Shown here: in pieces, positions 36,136-45,479 of the stretch
Position numbering within the stretch: position 1 is the first letter of the stretch
Layout of the letters: each line of letters begins with the position of its first letter
DNA from: Actinophytocola sp035995025
Lineage (GTDB): Bacteria > Actinomycetota > Actinomycetes > Mycobacteriales > Pseudonocardiaceae
Reading direction: 5' to 3'
NCBI GenBank assembly: GCA_035995025.1
Contig: DASYKY010000124.1
Coordinates: forward strand, 40,833-104,832
Length of the DNA stretch: 64,000 bases
Notes under the pieces: model-generated
Told to the model about the DNA's origin: nothing
The model's input: the letters and a program-made list of their open reading frames with translations, nothing else
Database searches by the model: none
Position numbers and translations under genes: made by a program

Positions 36136-36977
36136 GCGTGGTCGTCGCGGTCGGGCTGTGCACGGTGGATCTGGTGCAGCGGGTCGCCACGTTGCCGGCG
36201 CCGGGCGAGAAGGTGCAGTCCGCGTCGGTGGAGCTCGCGGCGGGCGGTCCCGCGGCGAACGCGGCGGTGGCGGTCGCCGCGCTCGGCGGCACCGCCCGGC
36301 TGTCCACCGTGCTCGGCTCGCATCCGCTGGCGCAGCTCGCCGCACACGACCTGGCCGCGTGCGGGATCGAGGTGACCGACGTGCTGCCCTACCGGGTGGC
36401 GCCGCCCGCGGTGAGCGCGGTGTCGGTGCGCGAGTCGGACGGCGAGCGGACCGTGGTGTCGCACAACGCGGCGGGCGTGGCGGCGGTCGCGGACGTGGAC
36501 CTGACGGACGCTGGCTGCCTGCTCCTCGACGGCCACCACCCGGACCTGGCGCTGCGGGCCGCGCGCTCGGCCCGCGAGCTGGGCGTGCCGGTCGTGCTGG
36601 ACGCGGGCAGCTGGAAGCCGGTCCTCGGCGAGCTGCTGTCCTATGTGGACGTCTGTGCGTGCTCGGCGGCGTTCGCCTCGCCGTCGGCGCTGGTCAACCC
36701 GGTGGTGATCCGCACGGCCGGCCCGGACCCGGTCACCTGGACGGCCGGCGGCGCGCGCGGTTCGGTCGACGTGCCGCCCGCGGAGGTGCGCGACACCGTG
36801 GGCGCAGGCGACGTGTGGCACGGGGCGGCGGCGCTCGCGGTGGCCCGGCTGGGCAGGGTGCCGGCGGCGGAGGACCTGCCGGGCGTGATCGAGTTCGCGA
36901 ACCGCGCGGCGGCGGTGCGGATCGGGCACGAGGGCGCGCGGTCCTGGTTCGTGCCGATGCGCAGGCTCGCGTCGTGA
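36132..36977 (+). CDS. PfkB-family carbohydrate kinase
   Basis: A 281-aa ribokinase-like sugar kinase. The N-terminus 'VVAVGLCTVDLVQRVATLPAPGEKV' with 'AGGPAANAAVAVAALGG' matches the first PfkB signature, and 'VRDTVGAGDVWHGAAALAVA' is the second, containing the anion hole and catalytic Asp. Slightly short but intact. Second gene of the LacI-regulated operon, start overlapping the permease stop, and its own stop overlapping the next GTG (GTGA). Substrate likely the sugar imported by the permease. Confidence 0.9.
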   Translation: MSVVVAVGLCTVDLVQRVATLPAPGEKVQSASVELAAGGPAANAAVAVAALGGTARLSTVLGSHPLAQLAAHDLAACGIEVTDVLPYRVAPPAVSAVSVRESDGERTVVSHNAAGVAAVADVDLTDAGCLLLDGHHPDLALRAARSARELGVPVVLDAGSWKPVLGELLSYVDVCACSAAFASPSALVNPVVIRTAGPDPVTWTAGGARGSVDVPPAEVRDTVGAGDVWHGAAALAVARLGRVPAAEDLPGVIEFANRAAAVRIGHEGARSWFVPMRRLAS

Positions 36978-37591
36978 CGTTCGACGAACTGGTCGCGCGG
37001 GCGGCGGCGCTGCTGACGCGCGAGCGGGCGCTGCTGGGGATCTGCGGCGCGCCTGCCGCGGGCAAGTCGACGCTGGCGGCGCGCCTGGTGGCCGCGCTCG
37101 GCCCGTCGTCCGTCCACATCGGAATGGACGGCTTCCACCTGGCGCAGGTGGAGCTGGCCCGGCTGGAGCGCACGTCGCGCAAGGGCGCACCCGACACGTT
37201 CGACGGTGCCGGCTACGTGAACCTGTTGCGCCGCCTGCGTTCCCGGCCGGACGGGGAGGTCGTGTACGCGCCGGGCTTCCGCCGCGACCTCGAGGAGCCG
37301 ATCGCCGGCGCGGTGCCGGTGCCGCCCGCGGTCCGGCTGGTCGTCACGGAGGGGAACTACCTGCTGGTCGACGAGCCGCCGTGGTGTTCGGTGCGCGATC
37401 TGCTGGACGAGGTGTGGTTCCTGGACGCGCCGCCGGACGCGCGGCACGAGTGGCTGATCGAGCGGCACCGCGCGCATGGCCGCGGTCTGGCCGAGGCGCG
37501 CGAGCGGACGTTCGGCTCGGACGAACGCAACGCGGTGCTGATCGAGGCGACCCGCGCGGCGGCCGACCTGATCATCCCGATGCCGATCTGA
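36974..37591 (+). CDS. Uridine-kinase-like P-loop kinase (FrcK/nucleoside kinase family)
   Basis: A 205-aa kinase of the uridine kinase/pantothenate kinase-like superfamily. Walker A 'GICGAPAAGKSTLAARL', then 'VHIGMDGFHLAQVELAR' (DGFH motif typical of the family) and 'VVTEGNYLLVDEPPW'. Relatives include 'fructose transport system kinases' co-encoded with sugar ABC transporters in rhizobia, which fits this operon. Having two sugar kinases in one three-gene operon suggests two phosphorylation steps or two substrates. Confidence 0.85.
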   Translation: MTFDELVARAAALLTRERALLGICGAPAAGKSTLAARLVAALGPSSVHIGMDGFHLAQVELARLERTSRKGAPDTFDGAGYVNLLRRLRSRPDGEVVYAPGFRRDLEEPIAGAVPVPPAVRLVVTEGNYLLVDEPPWCSVRDLLDEVWFLDAPPDARHEWLIERHRAHGRGLAEARERTFGSDERNAVLIEATRAAADLIIPMPI

Positions 37592-37708
37592 AGCGCCATT
37601 CGCACCGCCAACCTGTCCACAGGCCCGCCCGCACACCCCGATTCCGTCGGCCCCGCGACTAGGCTGGAACACGGGGGGCCCCCGCGTGCCCGGCGAGTTG
37701 TCCACAGG

Positions 37709-40700
37709 TCACGCCGAGATGAGCTCCACCGTCGACCCGGTCCGCGACTTGCGAACCCGCAGCCGGGTGGGGATGCGCTGCCGCAGTTCCTCCACATGCG
37801 ACACGAGGCCGACGACCCGCCCGCCGGCGCGCAGCTCGTCGAGGGTGTTCATGACCTCGTCGAGCGTGTCGGCGTCGAGCATGCCGAAGCCCTCGTCGAC
37901 GAACAACGTGTCGAGCAGCGCCCCACCGGTCTCCGCGGCGACGACGTCCGCGAGCCCGAGCGCGAGAGCCAGCGACGCGAGGAACGTCTCGCCGCCGGAG
38001 AGGGTCTTGGCGGAGCGGACCTGCCCGGAGTAGTCGTCGAGGACGTCGAGCCCGAGCCCGCCGCGCTTGCCGCGCCGCTCGGCGTCGTCGTTGTGCACGA
38101 AGGAGAAGCGGTCGTCGCTCATCCGCCGCAACCGCGCGGTCGCGGCGACGGCCACCTCCTCGAGCCGCGCGGCGAGGACGAACGCCCGCAGCGACATCTT
38201 GCGCGAGTTCTGCCCACGCCCGTTGACGACGTCGGTGAGCGCGTCGAGCTCGGCGAACTCCTCCTCGGCGGGCGCCAGCTCGGTCCACGCGGCGCGCAGC
38301 CGTCCGGCCAGCTCGGCGACGTCTGCCTGGACGCGCCGCTTCGCCCGCGCCTCCGCGACCGCGTTCTCCATCTCCAGCCTGGCCCCGGTGAACGAGTCCG
38401 CGGCGGCGCCGACGTCGACAGCCTGTGCGGGGTCGACCTCGGCCAGCTCGGGGTCGGCGAGGACCTGCCGAAGCCCGGCCTCCCGCGCGTCGGCGTCGGC
38501 GAGCTGCCGTTCGAGCCGCGCCAGGGTGCGCGGGTCCCGCGCGGCGTCGCGGGCCGCCTCGAGGTCGTCGAACCCCGCGCCGGCGACGGCCTCCGCCACC
38601 CGCGCCCGCTGCTCGCCGACCCGCGCGGCCGCCGCTTCGTGTTGGGTGATCGCCCCGGCGAGCCGCTCGAGTGCGGTGGCGACCTCGAGCAGATACGCAC
38701 GCCGCGCGGCGACGTCCGGATGCTCGCCGCTCGCCGCGTCGAGCCGGCCTGCCCGCTCGGCCAGCCGGCTCTCGACGGCGTTCCGCTCGTGCGCGTAGCC
38801 GGCGGCCGCTTTCTCGACGGCACGCCGCCGCTCCCGAACCCGCTCGGCCTCGCCCTCGAGCGCCCGCACGGTCTCGTGGTGTGCGTCGTGGTCCCTGGCC
38901 GCGTCAGCCTCCCGGCGGAGGTCGTGCTCGGCCGCCGCGAGCGCCGCGGCCAGATCGTCCGCGTCGCGATCCCCGAGCCGCTCCCGCAAGCGGGCGAGCG
39001 CCGTCTCGGCCTCCCGCAACCGATCTTGCCTTGCTGTCCGCGCGGCGCCCTCTTCGTCCTCCCGCCGCACGGCCCGCCGCTCGTCGTCCGCCGTGACCCG
39101 TGCGGCCTCGCCCCGGGCGGGCGCGGGGTGCTCGTCCGCCCCGCACACCGGACACGGCGCCCCGTTCTCGAGCGCCCCGGCCAGCTCGGCAGCCATCCCG
39201 TCGAGGCGCCGCTGCCGGATGTCGAGAAGCTCCTCCTTGGCCCGCTGATGCGAGTCGACGGCGTCCGCGTGAGCTTCGGCCAACTCCCGCACGGCCTCCT
39301 CTGCTGCCGGCAGGCGCCGCGCCTCGGCCACCGATGCGGCGAGCTCGTCCCGCGCCCTACGCAGGCCGGGCAACGCGGCCACGGCCGCGACAGCAGCGCC
39401 AACCAGCTCCCGCGCCGCGCCGATCTCCTGTGGCAGTGCGGAAAGCCGCTCACCGAGCGCGTCTGCTTCCCGGTCGGCGTCCAGCTCCAGCCGCGCAAGC
39501 TCACGGAGAACATCCCGGTCGGCGTCCTGCCGCCCGGCCTCTTCGACGAGCCCCGCGAGGGCCCCGGCGTCCTCCCGCAACCGCCCGGCAACCTCCCGAG
39601 CCCGCTCCGCGTCGGCCGCACTGCCGGGGCCGAACCCACCCAGCCGACCCGCCGCGCCGACTCCCACCGTTTCGTCCGGCAACTCGCCGGCTTGCTCCGC
39701 TGCCACGATGTTCTGTGGTGGGTCGAGTTCGCTAGTCCGCTCCGGTCCTGTCCTCTCCGGCAACCCGCCGGCTTGCTCCGCTGCCACGATGTTCTGTGGT
39801 GGGTCGAGTTCGCTAGTCCGCTCGGGTCCTGTCCTCTCCGGCAACCCGCCGGCCCGCTCCGCCGCCACGATGATCCGCTGGAGGTCGAGCCCGGCCGGCA
39901 ACTCGCCGACCCGGTCCGCCACCAACGTCGAAGCCCGCTCCGTCGCCGTGACAACCCGGTCCAGCTCGACCCCCGCCGGAACGACAGTCGCGGCCCGCCG
40001 AGCCGCCGCCACCTCGGCCCGAGCCGCCGCCCGCTCCTCGTGAGACTCCGACAGCGCGGCCAACTCCGCCCGCGCCGAACGCACCCGCCGCACCCGATCC
40101 GCCAGCGACCTCGCCCCGAAGTACGCCGCCTCACAACGATCCCGCGCCGAGGACGCCGCCAACTCCCGCGTCACCGCCTCGGCCGCCTCCGCACAGGTCC
40201 GCGCCACCAACTCGGCCAGCCACGCCGCGTCCGCGACCGACCGCGCCACCAGCCCGTCCGACCGCGTCACGCCCGCCGCTGACTCCGCCGCGCCTGCGGC
40301 CGACCGTGCCGCCCCCGCAGACTGCGCCACCGGTTCGCCAGACCACGTGTCCGCTGCCCACGCCGCTGGTCCGCCCGGCAGCGTCGTGTTCGCCGACTGC
40401 GCCGCGTCGCCGGGCCGCATCCCGTCCGCCGAGCGGGCCGGGTTCGCCGACGCCGCCCCCGGCCCGTCCTGCCGACCGCCGTCCTGCCGACCGCCGTCCT
40501 GCCGAGTCTCGCCCGACCCGGTCTCGCCGGCCCGGGCCGGCCGGCCACCTTCCGGCGGATCCGCGTCCAACCGATCCCCGTCCGGCGGCGGCTCCACACC
40601 GGCCACCTGCGATACCCGCGCAACCAACTCCCGCGAAGCCCGCCGCGCCTCCTCCAGCGCGCGCCCGGCCGCCAGCCGCCGGTCCCGGAACCACTGCTCC

Positions 40701-41272
40701 ACCAACGCGAAGTGCTGAGTCCCGAACAACTTCTCCAGCAGCTTCTCCCGCTCGCCGGTGTCCGCGCACAGGAACCGCGCGAACTCGCCCTGCGGCAGCA
40801 GCACCACCTGGAAGAACTGCTCCTTGCTCATCCCGAGCAGCCGCTCGATCGTCCGCCCCACGTCGTCGATCCGCGTCAGCCCGTCCGGCGCATGGCCGCT
40901 CGGCGCCGCGCCCACCCAGGTCAGCGACGCCTTCGCCTGCTGCTTCGTCGTGCCGCCGCCGCGCTTCTTCGGCCGCGGGTACTCCGGGCTGCGCGCCAGC
41001 CGCAGCCGGTGCCCGCGCACGGTCAGCTCCAGCCGCACCTCGGTCAGCACCGCCGGGTCCGCGTAGTCACACCGCAGCCGCTTCGCATGATCACGCACCC
41101 CGGGCACGGCCCCGAACAACGCGAACGCCACCGCGTCCAGCAGCGTCGTCTTGCCCGCGCCGGTGTCACCGTGCAGCAGGAACAACCCGTCCGCGCCGAG
41201 CCGGTCGAAGTCGACGACCTCGTGCGCCGGGTAAGGCCCGAACGCCGTCAGCTCCAGCCGGTGCAGCCTCAT
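37709..41272 (-). CDS. sbcC: SMC-like ATPase, SbcC nuclease subunit
   Basis: Large subunit of the SbcCD (Rad50/Mre11-type) nuclease that opens hairpins and processes DNA ends. Walker A 'LLHGDTGAGKTTLLDAVAFALFG' at residues about 32-54; 'KEQFFQVVLLPQGEFARFL' (Q-loop region); central coiled coils around a Cys hook 'PCPVCGADEHPAP'; C-terminal signature 'AKTLSGGETFLASLALALGLAD' and Walker B 'LLDTLFVDEGFGMLD'. 1187 aa, longer than the usual about 1000-1050, because of an Ala/Gly/Asp-rich insert (about residues 225-330) and two nearly identical 27-aa repeats. ATG overlaps the sbcD stop (ATGA). Confidence 0.95.
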   Translation of the reverse strand: MRLHRLELTAFGPYPAHEVVDFDRLGADGLFLLHGDTGAGKTTLLDAVAFALFGAVPGVRDHAKRLRCDYADPAVLTEVRLELTVRGHRLRLARSPEYPRPKKRGGGTTKQQAKASLTWVGAAPSGHAPDGLTRIDDVGRTIERLLGMSKEQFFQVVLLPQGEFARFLCADTGEREKLLEKLFGTQHFALVEQWFRDRRLAAGRALEEARRASRELVARVSQVAGVEPPPDGDRLDADPPEGGRPARAGETGSGETRQDGGRQDGGRQDGPGAASANPARSADGMRPGDAAQSANTTLPGGPAAWAADTWSGEPVAQSAGAARSAAGAAESAAGVTRSDGLVARSVADAAWLAELVARTCAEAAEAVTRELAASSARDRCEAAYFGARSLADRVRRVRSARAELAALSESHEERAAARAEVAAARRAATVVPAGVELDRVVTATERASTLVADRVGELPAGLDLQRIIVAAERAGGLPERTGPERTSELDPPQNIVAAEQAGGLPERTGPERTSELDPPQNIVAAEQAGELPDETVGVGAAGRLGGFGPGSAADAERAREVAGRLREDAGALAGLVEEAGRQDADRDVLRELARLELDADREADALGERLSALPQEIGAARELVGAAVAAVAALPGLRRARDELAASVAEARRLPAAEEAVRELAEAHADAVDSHQRAKEELLDIRQRRLDGMAAELAGALENGAPCPVCGADEHPAPARGEAARVTADDERRAVRREDEEGAARTARQDRLREAETALARLRERLGDRDADDLAAALAAAEHDLRREADAARDHDAHHETVRALEGEAERVRERRRAVEKAAAGYAHERNAVESRLAERAGRLDAASGEHPDVAARRAYLLEVATALERLAGAITQHEAAAARVGEQRARVAEAVAGAGFDDLEAARDAARDPRTLARLERQLADADAREAGLRQVLADPELAEVDPAQAVDVGAAADSFTGARLEMENAVAEARAKRRVQADVAELAGRLRAAWTELAPAEEEFAELDALTDVVNGRGQNSRKMSLRAFVLAARLEEVAVAATARLRRMSDDRFSFVHNDDAERRGKRGGLGLDVLDDYSGQVRSAKTLSGGETFLASLALALGLADVVAAETGGALLDTLFVDEGFGMLDADTLDEVMNTLDELRAGGRVVGLVSHVEELRQRIPTRLRVRKSRTGSTVELISA
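39691..39852 (-). repeat. Two 81-bp tandem repeats inside sbcC
   Basis: Copies 39691-39771 and 39772-39852 are identical except for one base (80/81), with a decayed third copy beyond 39852. Each encodes 27 residues starting AGGLPERTGPERTSELDPPQ. The near identity points to recent duplication or ongoing homogenisation in a coiled-coil arm. Confidence 0.95.
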
Positions 41273-42447
41273 GCCGCCCGGTGCCCACGCTGCTGCGCCA
41301 GCTCCGCCCGCTCCTCGTTGGCCACCGCCGCCAGCGCCTCGCGCAGCAGCGCCTGCTCGCCCTCGGACGGCGACGAGCCCCGGCAGTCCTCGACGAAGTC
41401 GCAGGCCACCTCGTGGTCGGTCCGCCCGCGCGCCGACGTCGTGTACCGCATCGCCGCCGCCACCGTGCCGCTCGCCGGCTGCCAGTCCAGGTGCACCGCG
41501 TGCGGGAACCGCTCTTGCAGGCGCCGCAACGCATCCGTCGGCCGCACGCGGTCCGTCAGCTCTACGGAGAGGTACTTGTCGACCAGCCCATCGTGTGCCG
41601 GATCGCTCAACAGGCTGGAAAGCGTTCCATTGACCGTCGCAAGTGGACGCGGCACCGGCAGTGCCCGCCGCTCCACTCCGGCGAGCCCGTGCGCGTCCAG
41701 CTCTGCCAGCCACACCGACTTGTGGTGCCGCGCCTCGGAGAACGAGTACGCGAGCGGGCTGCCGGCGTAGCGCAGGTGCTCGGCCAGCCGTTGCGGCCCG
41801 TGCAGGTGACCCAGTGCGACGTAGTCCACGCCGTCGAACACCGACATCGACACCTGCTCGATGCCGCCGACCGCGATCGTGCGCTCGGAGGCGCTCGGCG
41901 CACCGCCGGTGACGAACGCGTGCGCGAGCACCACCGACCGGGTGCCCGCGCGCCTGGCCAGGTCCGTCCGGATGCGCTGCATCGCCTCGGTCAGCACGCC
42001 CGCGTGCCCGGCCGCGTCGATGCCCAGCGAGTGCCGCGCGGGCTCCGGCTCGAGGTACGGGATGCCATACAGCGCAACGGGTCCGTGCCGGTCCTCGAGT
42101 AGCACCGGGCGGTCGAGCTCGGCGATCCCGGTGCGCAGGTGCAGACCACCGGCCGCGGCGAACGGCGCGAACGCCCCGAGCCGCGGGGCCGAGTCATGGT
42201 TGCCGGGAGTTATCACCAATCGGGCGCCTGCCGACCTGATCCGGTCGAGTATGCGAGTGCACGCCGATACGGCCTCACCGGAGGGCACGGCCCGGTCGTA
42301 GAGGTCGCCAGCCACGACGACGACGTCGACCCGCTCGTCGGTGACCAGGTCCGCCAGCCCGCCGAGCACGGCCTCCTGGTCCGCGAGCAGGTCTCGGCCA
42401 TGGAACATCCGCCCCACATGCCAGTCGGAGGTGTGCAGCACCCGCAT
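41269..42447 (-). CDS. sbcD: Exonuclease SbcD (Mre11-type nuclease subunit)
   Basis: Metallo-nuclease partner of SbcC, 392 aa. Metal-ligand motifs in order: 'HTSDWHVGRMFHGRD' (D-x-H), 'VVVAGDLYDRAVPS' (GD), 'VITPGNHDSAPRL' (GNHD), 'VLAHAFVTGG' and 'VALGHLHGPQ' (GHLH). C-terminal capping domain follows. Upstream of sbcC with a 4-bp overlap, so the two subunits are translationally coupled. A CCCCC-GAACT-GGGGG hairpin at 42470-42484 separates it from the upstream methyltransferase gene. Confidence 0.95.
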   Translation of the reverse strand: MRVLHTSDWHVGRMFHGRDLLADQEAVLGGLADLVTDERVDVVVVAGDLYDRAVPSGEAVSACTRILDRIRSAGARLVITPGNHDSAPRLGAFAPFAAAGGLHLRTGIAELDRPVLLEDRHGPVALYGIPYLEPEPARHSLGIDAAGHAGVLTEAMQRIRTDLARRAGTRSVVLAHAFVTGGAPSASERTIAVGGIEQVSMSVFDGVDYVALGHLHGPQRLAEHLRYAGSPLAYSFSEARHHKSVWLAELDAHGLAGVERRALPVPRPLATVNGTLSSLLSDPAHDGLVDKYLSVELTDRVRPTDALRRLQERFPHAVHLDWQPASGTVAAAMRYTTSARGRTDHEVACDFVEDCRGSSPSEGEQALLREALAAVANEERAELAQQRGHRAA

Positions 42448-42494
42448 GCGGCCAAGCTAGGACGCGCGGCCCCCGAACTGGGGGAGCCACGCCA

Positions 42495-43088
42495 TCACCG
42501 GGTGTACACGCCGACGAGGAACCGGGTCCCGGTGGCCTCGACGACCTCCTCCCGCAACCGCTCCTCGACCAGGCCCTCCTCGGTGAACCACGCCAGCTCG
42601 GCGCGGCTGACCGGCCACGGCCGCCCGCCGACCGGCGCGTCGTCCGCGCGGGCGAAGCAGCGGACGAACAGCGACCCGCCGGTCGCGACCGGCGCGGCGA
42701 TCACCGTGACGACCCGCCGCCGCGACTCGAGCGGCAGCGACTGGATCGTGTAGAGCTCGACGACCAGATCGAACGACGGCTCCCACCTTTCGGTGAACAG
42801 GTCGGCGACCCGGTAGTCCACGGTGGACTCCGGAAAGCGCCTGCGGCACCAGCCGATCGCCGTCTCCGACAGGTCGAACGCGGTGACCTCGTAGCCACGC
42901 CGCGCGAGCTCCTCCGCGTCGTCCCCGAAGCCGCACGCGACGACCAGCGCTCGCCCGCCTGCCGGCCGCGTGTCCAGCCACTCGACCAGTGCCGGGTTCG
43001 GCCCGAGCCGCGCCCACGGCACCTGGTCGAGATCGTGCCCGACCGACGCGTAGAGCTCCTCGAACTCCTGTGTGCTCCAGTCGGTCAC
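42495..43088 (-). CDS. SAM-dependent methyltransferase (thiopurine-MT-like/TehB-like)
   Basis: A class I methyltransferase of 197 aa. 'GGRALVVACGFGDDAEELARRGYEVTAFDLSETAI' is motif I plus the acidic loop that holds the ribose, and 'FDLVVELYTIQSLPLESR' corresponds to motifs II-III. The substrate is unknown; similar proteins act on small molecules or toxic anions. GTG 43088 is preferred because GGGGAGG lies 5 nt upstream; an upstream ATG (43124) would add 12 residues. Divergent from rmuC, 76 bp apart. Confidence 0.85.
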   Translation of the reverse strand: MTDWSTQEFEELYASVGHDLDQVPWARLGPNPALVEWLDTRPAGGRALVVACGFGDDAEELARRGYEVTAFDLSETAIGWCRRRFPESTVDYRVADLFTERWEPSFDLVVELYTIQSLPLESRRRVVTVIAAPVATGGSLFVRCFARADDAPVGGRPWPVSRAELAWFTEEGLVEERLREEVVEATGTRFLVGVYTR

Positions 43089-43164
43089 CGCGTCCTCCCC
43101 GGAATTGTCGGTGGGCCGGACCATGATGCTCCCGACCTGATCAACCGTGGAGGGAGTGACCGAG

Positions 43165-44136
43165 GTGGCCGCAGTGTTCGGCACCGTCACCGTCGTGCTG
43201 TTGCTCGTGCTCGCCGCCGGCGCGGCGTTGTTCCGGCGGCTGTACGCCGACAGCCAGCGCCGGATCGACGCGGCGGAGTTAGCCGTGCGGCAGGAGCGCG
43301 ACCGGACCGACGCGCACGCCGCCGCGCTCCGCCGCTACGAGGTCACGTTCGCGTCCATCCACGGCCGCGGTGAGCTTGGCGAGCAGGTGCTCGTCGAGAC
43401 CGCGCGGTCGCTCGGCCTGCGCGAGGACCTGCACTTCACGGTGCAGACCGACGTGGGCGGCGGTGGTTCGGTGCGCCCGGACATGCTGCTGCTCGTCGGC
43501 GACGGCCGGCGGGTGCCGGTGGACGCGAAGATGAGCATCGCCTGCTGGATCGAGGCGGTGGAGACCGAGGACGCCGACGAGCGGCTGGACGCGCTGCGCG
43601 TGCACGTGCGCAACATCCGGTCGCGGGCCGCGGAGCTGGCCGGCAAGGGCTACCAGCGCTGGGCGGACGCGATCTACGGCACGGTCATGTTCGTGCCGTC
43701 CGACGCCGCCGTCGCGGCCGCCATGGACGCCGACCCGGACCTGCTGCGCTGGCTGCTCGACCGCCGCGTGTTCGTGTGCGGGCCGACGGGCTTCGCGGTG
43801 ATCGCCTCGGCGGCCATGCTCGCGGCCAGCGAACGGGTGCTGGTGGAGGACATCGAGGCGGTGCGGGGGCACGCGGCCGCCGCGCACCGGGCGGCCGAGG
43901 GCGCGATCGACGCGGTCAACGTGTCGAGCACGCACCTGCAGCGGTTCCTGCAGGCCAGGCGTCGCGAGCTGGACGCGCTGACCCAGTTCGCGACGGCCGT
44001 CGGCCCGCTCACCGAGGCGGCGGCCGTGCCGACCCCGCTCGCCGCCGTCCGCCGGTCCGACGAGGTCGTGCTCAACGGCTCGGCGGCGCGGGAGCTGGAG
44101 CCGGCTGAGGTAGCCGATCCGGAGGTGCCGTTCTGA
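43165..44136 (+). CDS. rmuC: DNA recombination protein RmuC
   Basis: RmuC-family protein of 323 aa, linked to limiting inversion and processing of DNA structures; its nuclease-like core is related to restriction-endonuclease folds. An N-terminal membrane helix (FGTVTVVLLLVLAAGAALF) is followed by a short coiled coil, then the core 'RGELGEQVLVETARSLGL' to 'SVRPDMLLLVGDGRRVPVDAKMSI' (catalytic-type D-x-K pattern). Start GTG 43165 chosen from GAGGGAG 8 nt upstream; GTG 43156 or 43147 also possible. Sits beside sbcCD, a DNA-end-processing theme. Confidence 0.9.
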   Translation: MAAVFGTVTVVLLLVLAAGAALFRRLYADSQRRIDAAELAVRQERDRTDAHAAALRRYEVTFASIHGRGELGEQVLVETARSLGLREDLHFTVQTDVGGGGSVRPDMLLLVGDGRRVPVDAKMSIACWIEAVETEDADERLDALRVHVRNIRSRAAELAGKGYQRWADAIYGTVMFVPSDAAVAAAMDADPDLLRWLLDRRVFVCGPTGFAVIASAAMLAASERVLVEDIEAVRGHAAAAHRAAEGAIDAVNVSSTHLQRFLQARRRELDALTQFATAVGPLTEAAAVPTPLAAVRRSDEVVLNGSAARELEPAEVADPEVPF

Positions 44137-44437
44137 GCCGATCGGTCCGGCGCGCCCCGCCGGTCGGCGTGAGCCGGTCGGCCCGAAGACGAAAGTTTTT
44201 TGCCAGATTGGGCGCATACTCCGCGTGATCATTCACCGGCGGTGAGCGCCTCGGATCGCCCGAACTGGAGGTGAAAATCGTCCGTCAACCTCACACAACT
44301 CAATGGAAGCCGTGCTGAGCCGCTGGCAGCGGACAGTAGGCGGGCTGTGTCCTGGTTCACAACATGGTGTGTAGTCGTCGGAGCCGTTTCCCGAACGGTG
44401 AACGGCGCGGTCTTCGGACCTACTAACGTGTGCACTC
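44137..44437. other. Intergenic region before the DUF6542 gene
   Basis: 300 bp with no good coding frame. It is less GC-rich than its surroundings, including AAAGTTTTTT at 44189-44198 and several CACAAC/GTGTG words. It should carry the promoter of the DUF6542 gene; inverted repeat CGTTTCCCGAACG near 44384-44396 is the only obvious structure. A small RNA cannot be ruled in or out. Confidence 0.4.
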
Positions 44438-45457
44438 GTGACCGCGACCCGCGATCGCCGGAGCGATCCTGAACAAGACGCCGAGCCGGCGTGGGACGAG
44501 CGCTCGATCCTTGGCAAGTCTCGTGGACTGCCTTGGTGGGGTGCCGTTCTGCTCGCCTTCGGCTTGGCGGCTATTGCCGCGGCGTTCGATATGCAGCGAC
44601 AGGACTCGCTGGGGCGCGTCTACCAAGGTGCGTACCTCGTCGGATGTGTGGCCGCGATCTGCCTCGTCCGGCGGCGCAGCCTGTTCGGCCCGATGGTGCA
44701 ACCGCCGCTGGTGTTCGCGGTCACCGCCGTGGCGGCGGTCTTGCTGCTGGCGCCCGACACGGGCGGCGGTGGCGGAGTGAAGTCGCTGATCTTCTCGGTA
44801 GCGCTCCCGCTGACCAGCAACTTCCCGACGATGGCCATCACTACGGGCCTGACAGTGGCGGCCGGTCTGTTCCGCTGGTACCGCGAACGTGATCCGGCGG
44901 TGGCGGGGTCGTCCGCCGTCGGACGGAAGCGGCCGGGCAAGGACCGGATCGCGCCGGCCCGCGGCCGGCGCGGCGAGCCGGAGGCGGCGGCAGACGTCGA
45001 CGCGGCAGATGAGGCCCGTCCGCGGCGTCGCGGTGCACCGGAGCCGGGCGCCTCGCGCCGGGGCGACCGGCGCGGCACCCCGGAGACCCGCCGGGGCGAA
45101 GCACCACGCCGCGGTGGCTCGCGCCGCGACCCCGAGGACCCGCGCCGTGGTCGGCGCGGCGACGACGGGCGAACCAAGTCGGACCGGCCGAGCCGGCCGC
45201 GTCCTGACGCGGACCTGGATGCCGAGCCGCGACGTGGTCTGCGCGGCCGCTCGGCCCGCGACGCGCGCCCCGAACAGGGCGCCCGCGAACGAGCGGCCGG
45301 GTCCGGCGACCGTGACCGAGCCCGCTCTCGCGACCGCGACGCCGCCCAGCCGCGCCGCCGCGAGGCCAACTCCGAGCGCCCGCGCAGGGACGACCGCTCC
45401 CGCCGGGAAGCCGGCGAGCGCAGCGCGACCGCACGCCGCCGCCCGCAGGACCCGTAA
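44438..45457 (+). CDS. DUF6542 membrane protein with Arg-rich disordered tail
   Basis: About 339 aa. Residues 30-150 have four hydrophobic segments ('LPWWGAVLLAFGLAAIAAAF', 'YQGAYLVGCVAAICLV', 'PPLVFAVTAVAAVLLLA', 'TMAITTGLTVAAGLF'). From about residue 165 on it is a long Arg/Asp/Glu/Pro/Gly-rich tail with RRG and RDR repeats, surely disordered and possibly RNA- or membrane-associated. Located beside ispH as in mycobacteria (Rv1111c beside Rv1110), convergent with it. Function unknown. Start GTG 44438. Confidence 0.85.
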   Translation: MTATRDRRSDPEQDAEPAWDERSILGKSRGLPWWGAVLLAFGLAAIAAAFDMQRQDSLGRVYQGAYLVGCVAAICLVRRRSLFGPMVQPPLVFAVTAVAAVLLLAPDTGGGGGVKSLIFSVALPLTSNFPTMAITTGLTVAAGLFRWYRERDPAVAGSSAVGRKRPGKDRIAPARGRRGEPEAAADVDAADEARPRRRGAPEPGASRRGDRRGTPETRRGEAPRRGGSRRDPEDPRRGRRGDDGRTKSDRPSRPRPDADLDAEPRRGLRGRSARDARPEQGARERAAGSGDRDRARSRDRDAAQPRRREANSERPRRDDRSRREAGERSATARRRPQDP

Positions 45458-45479
45458 CTGTAAGGCTTGGGAGGCGCGG

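Noticed and set aside
44189..44198. AAAGTTTTTT as a rho-independent terminator tail of rmuC
   Set aside because: No stable stem directly precedes the T-run.
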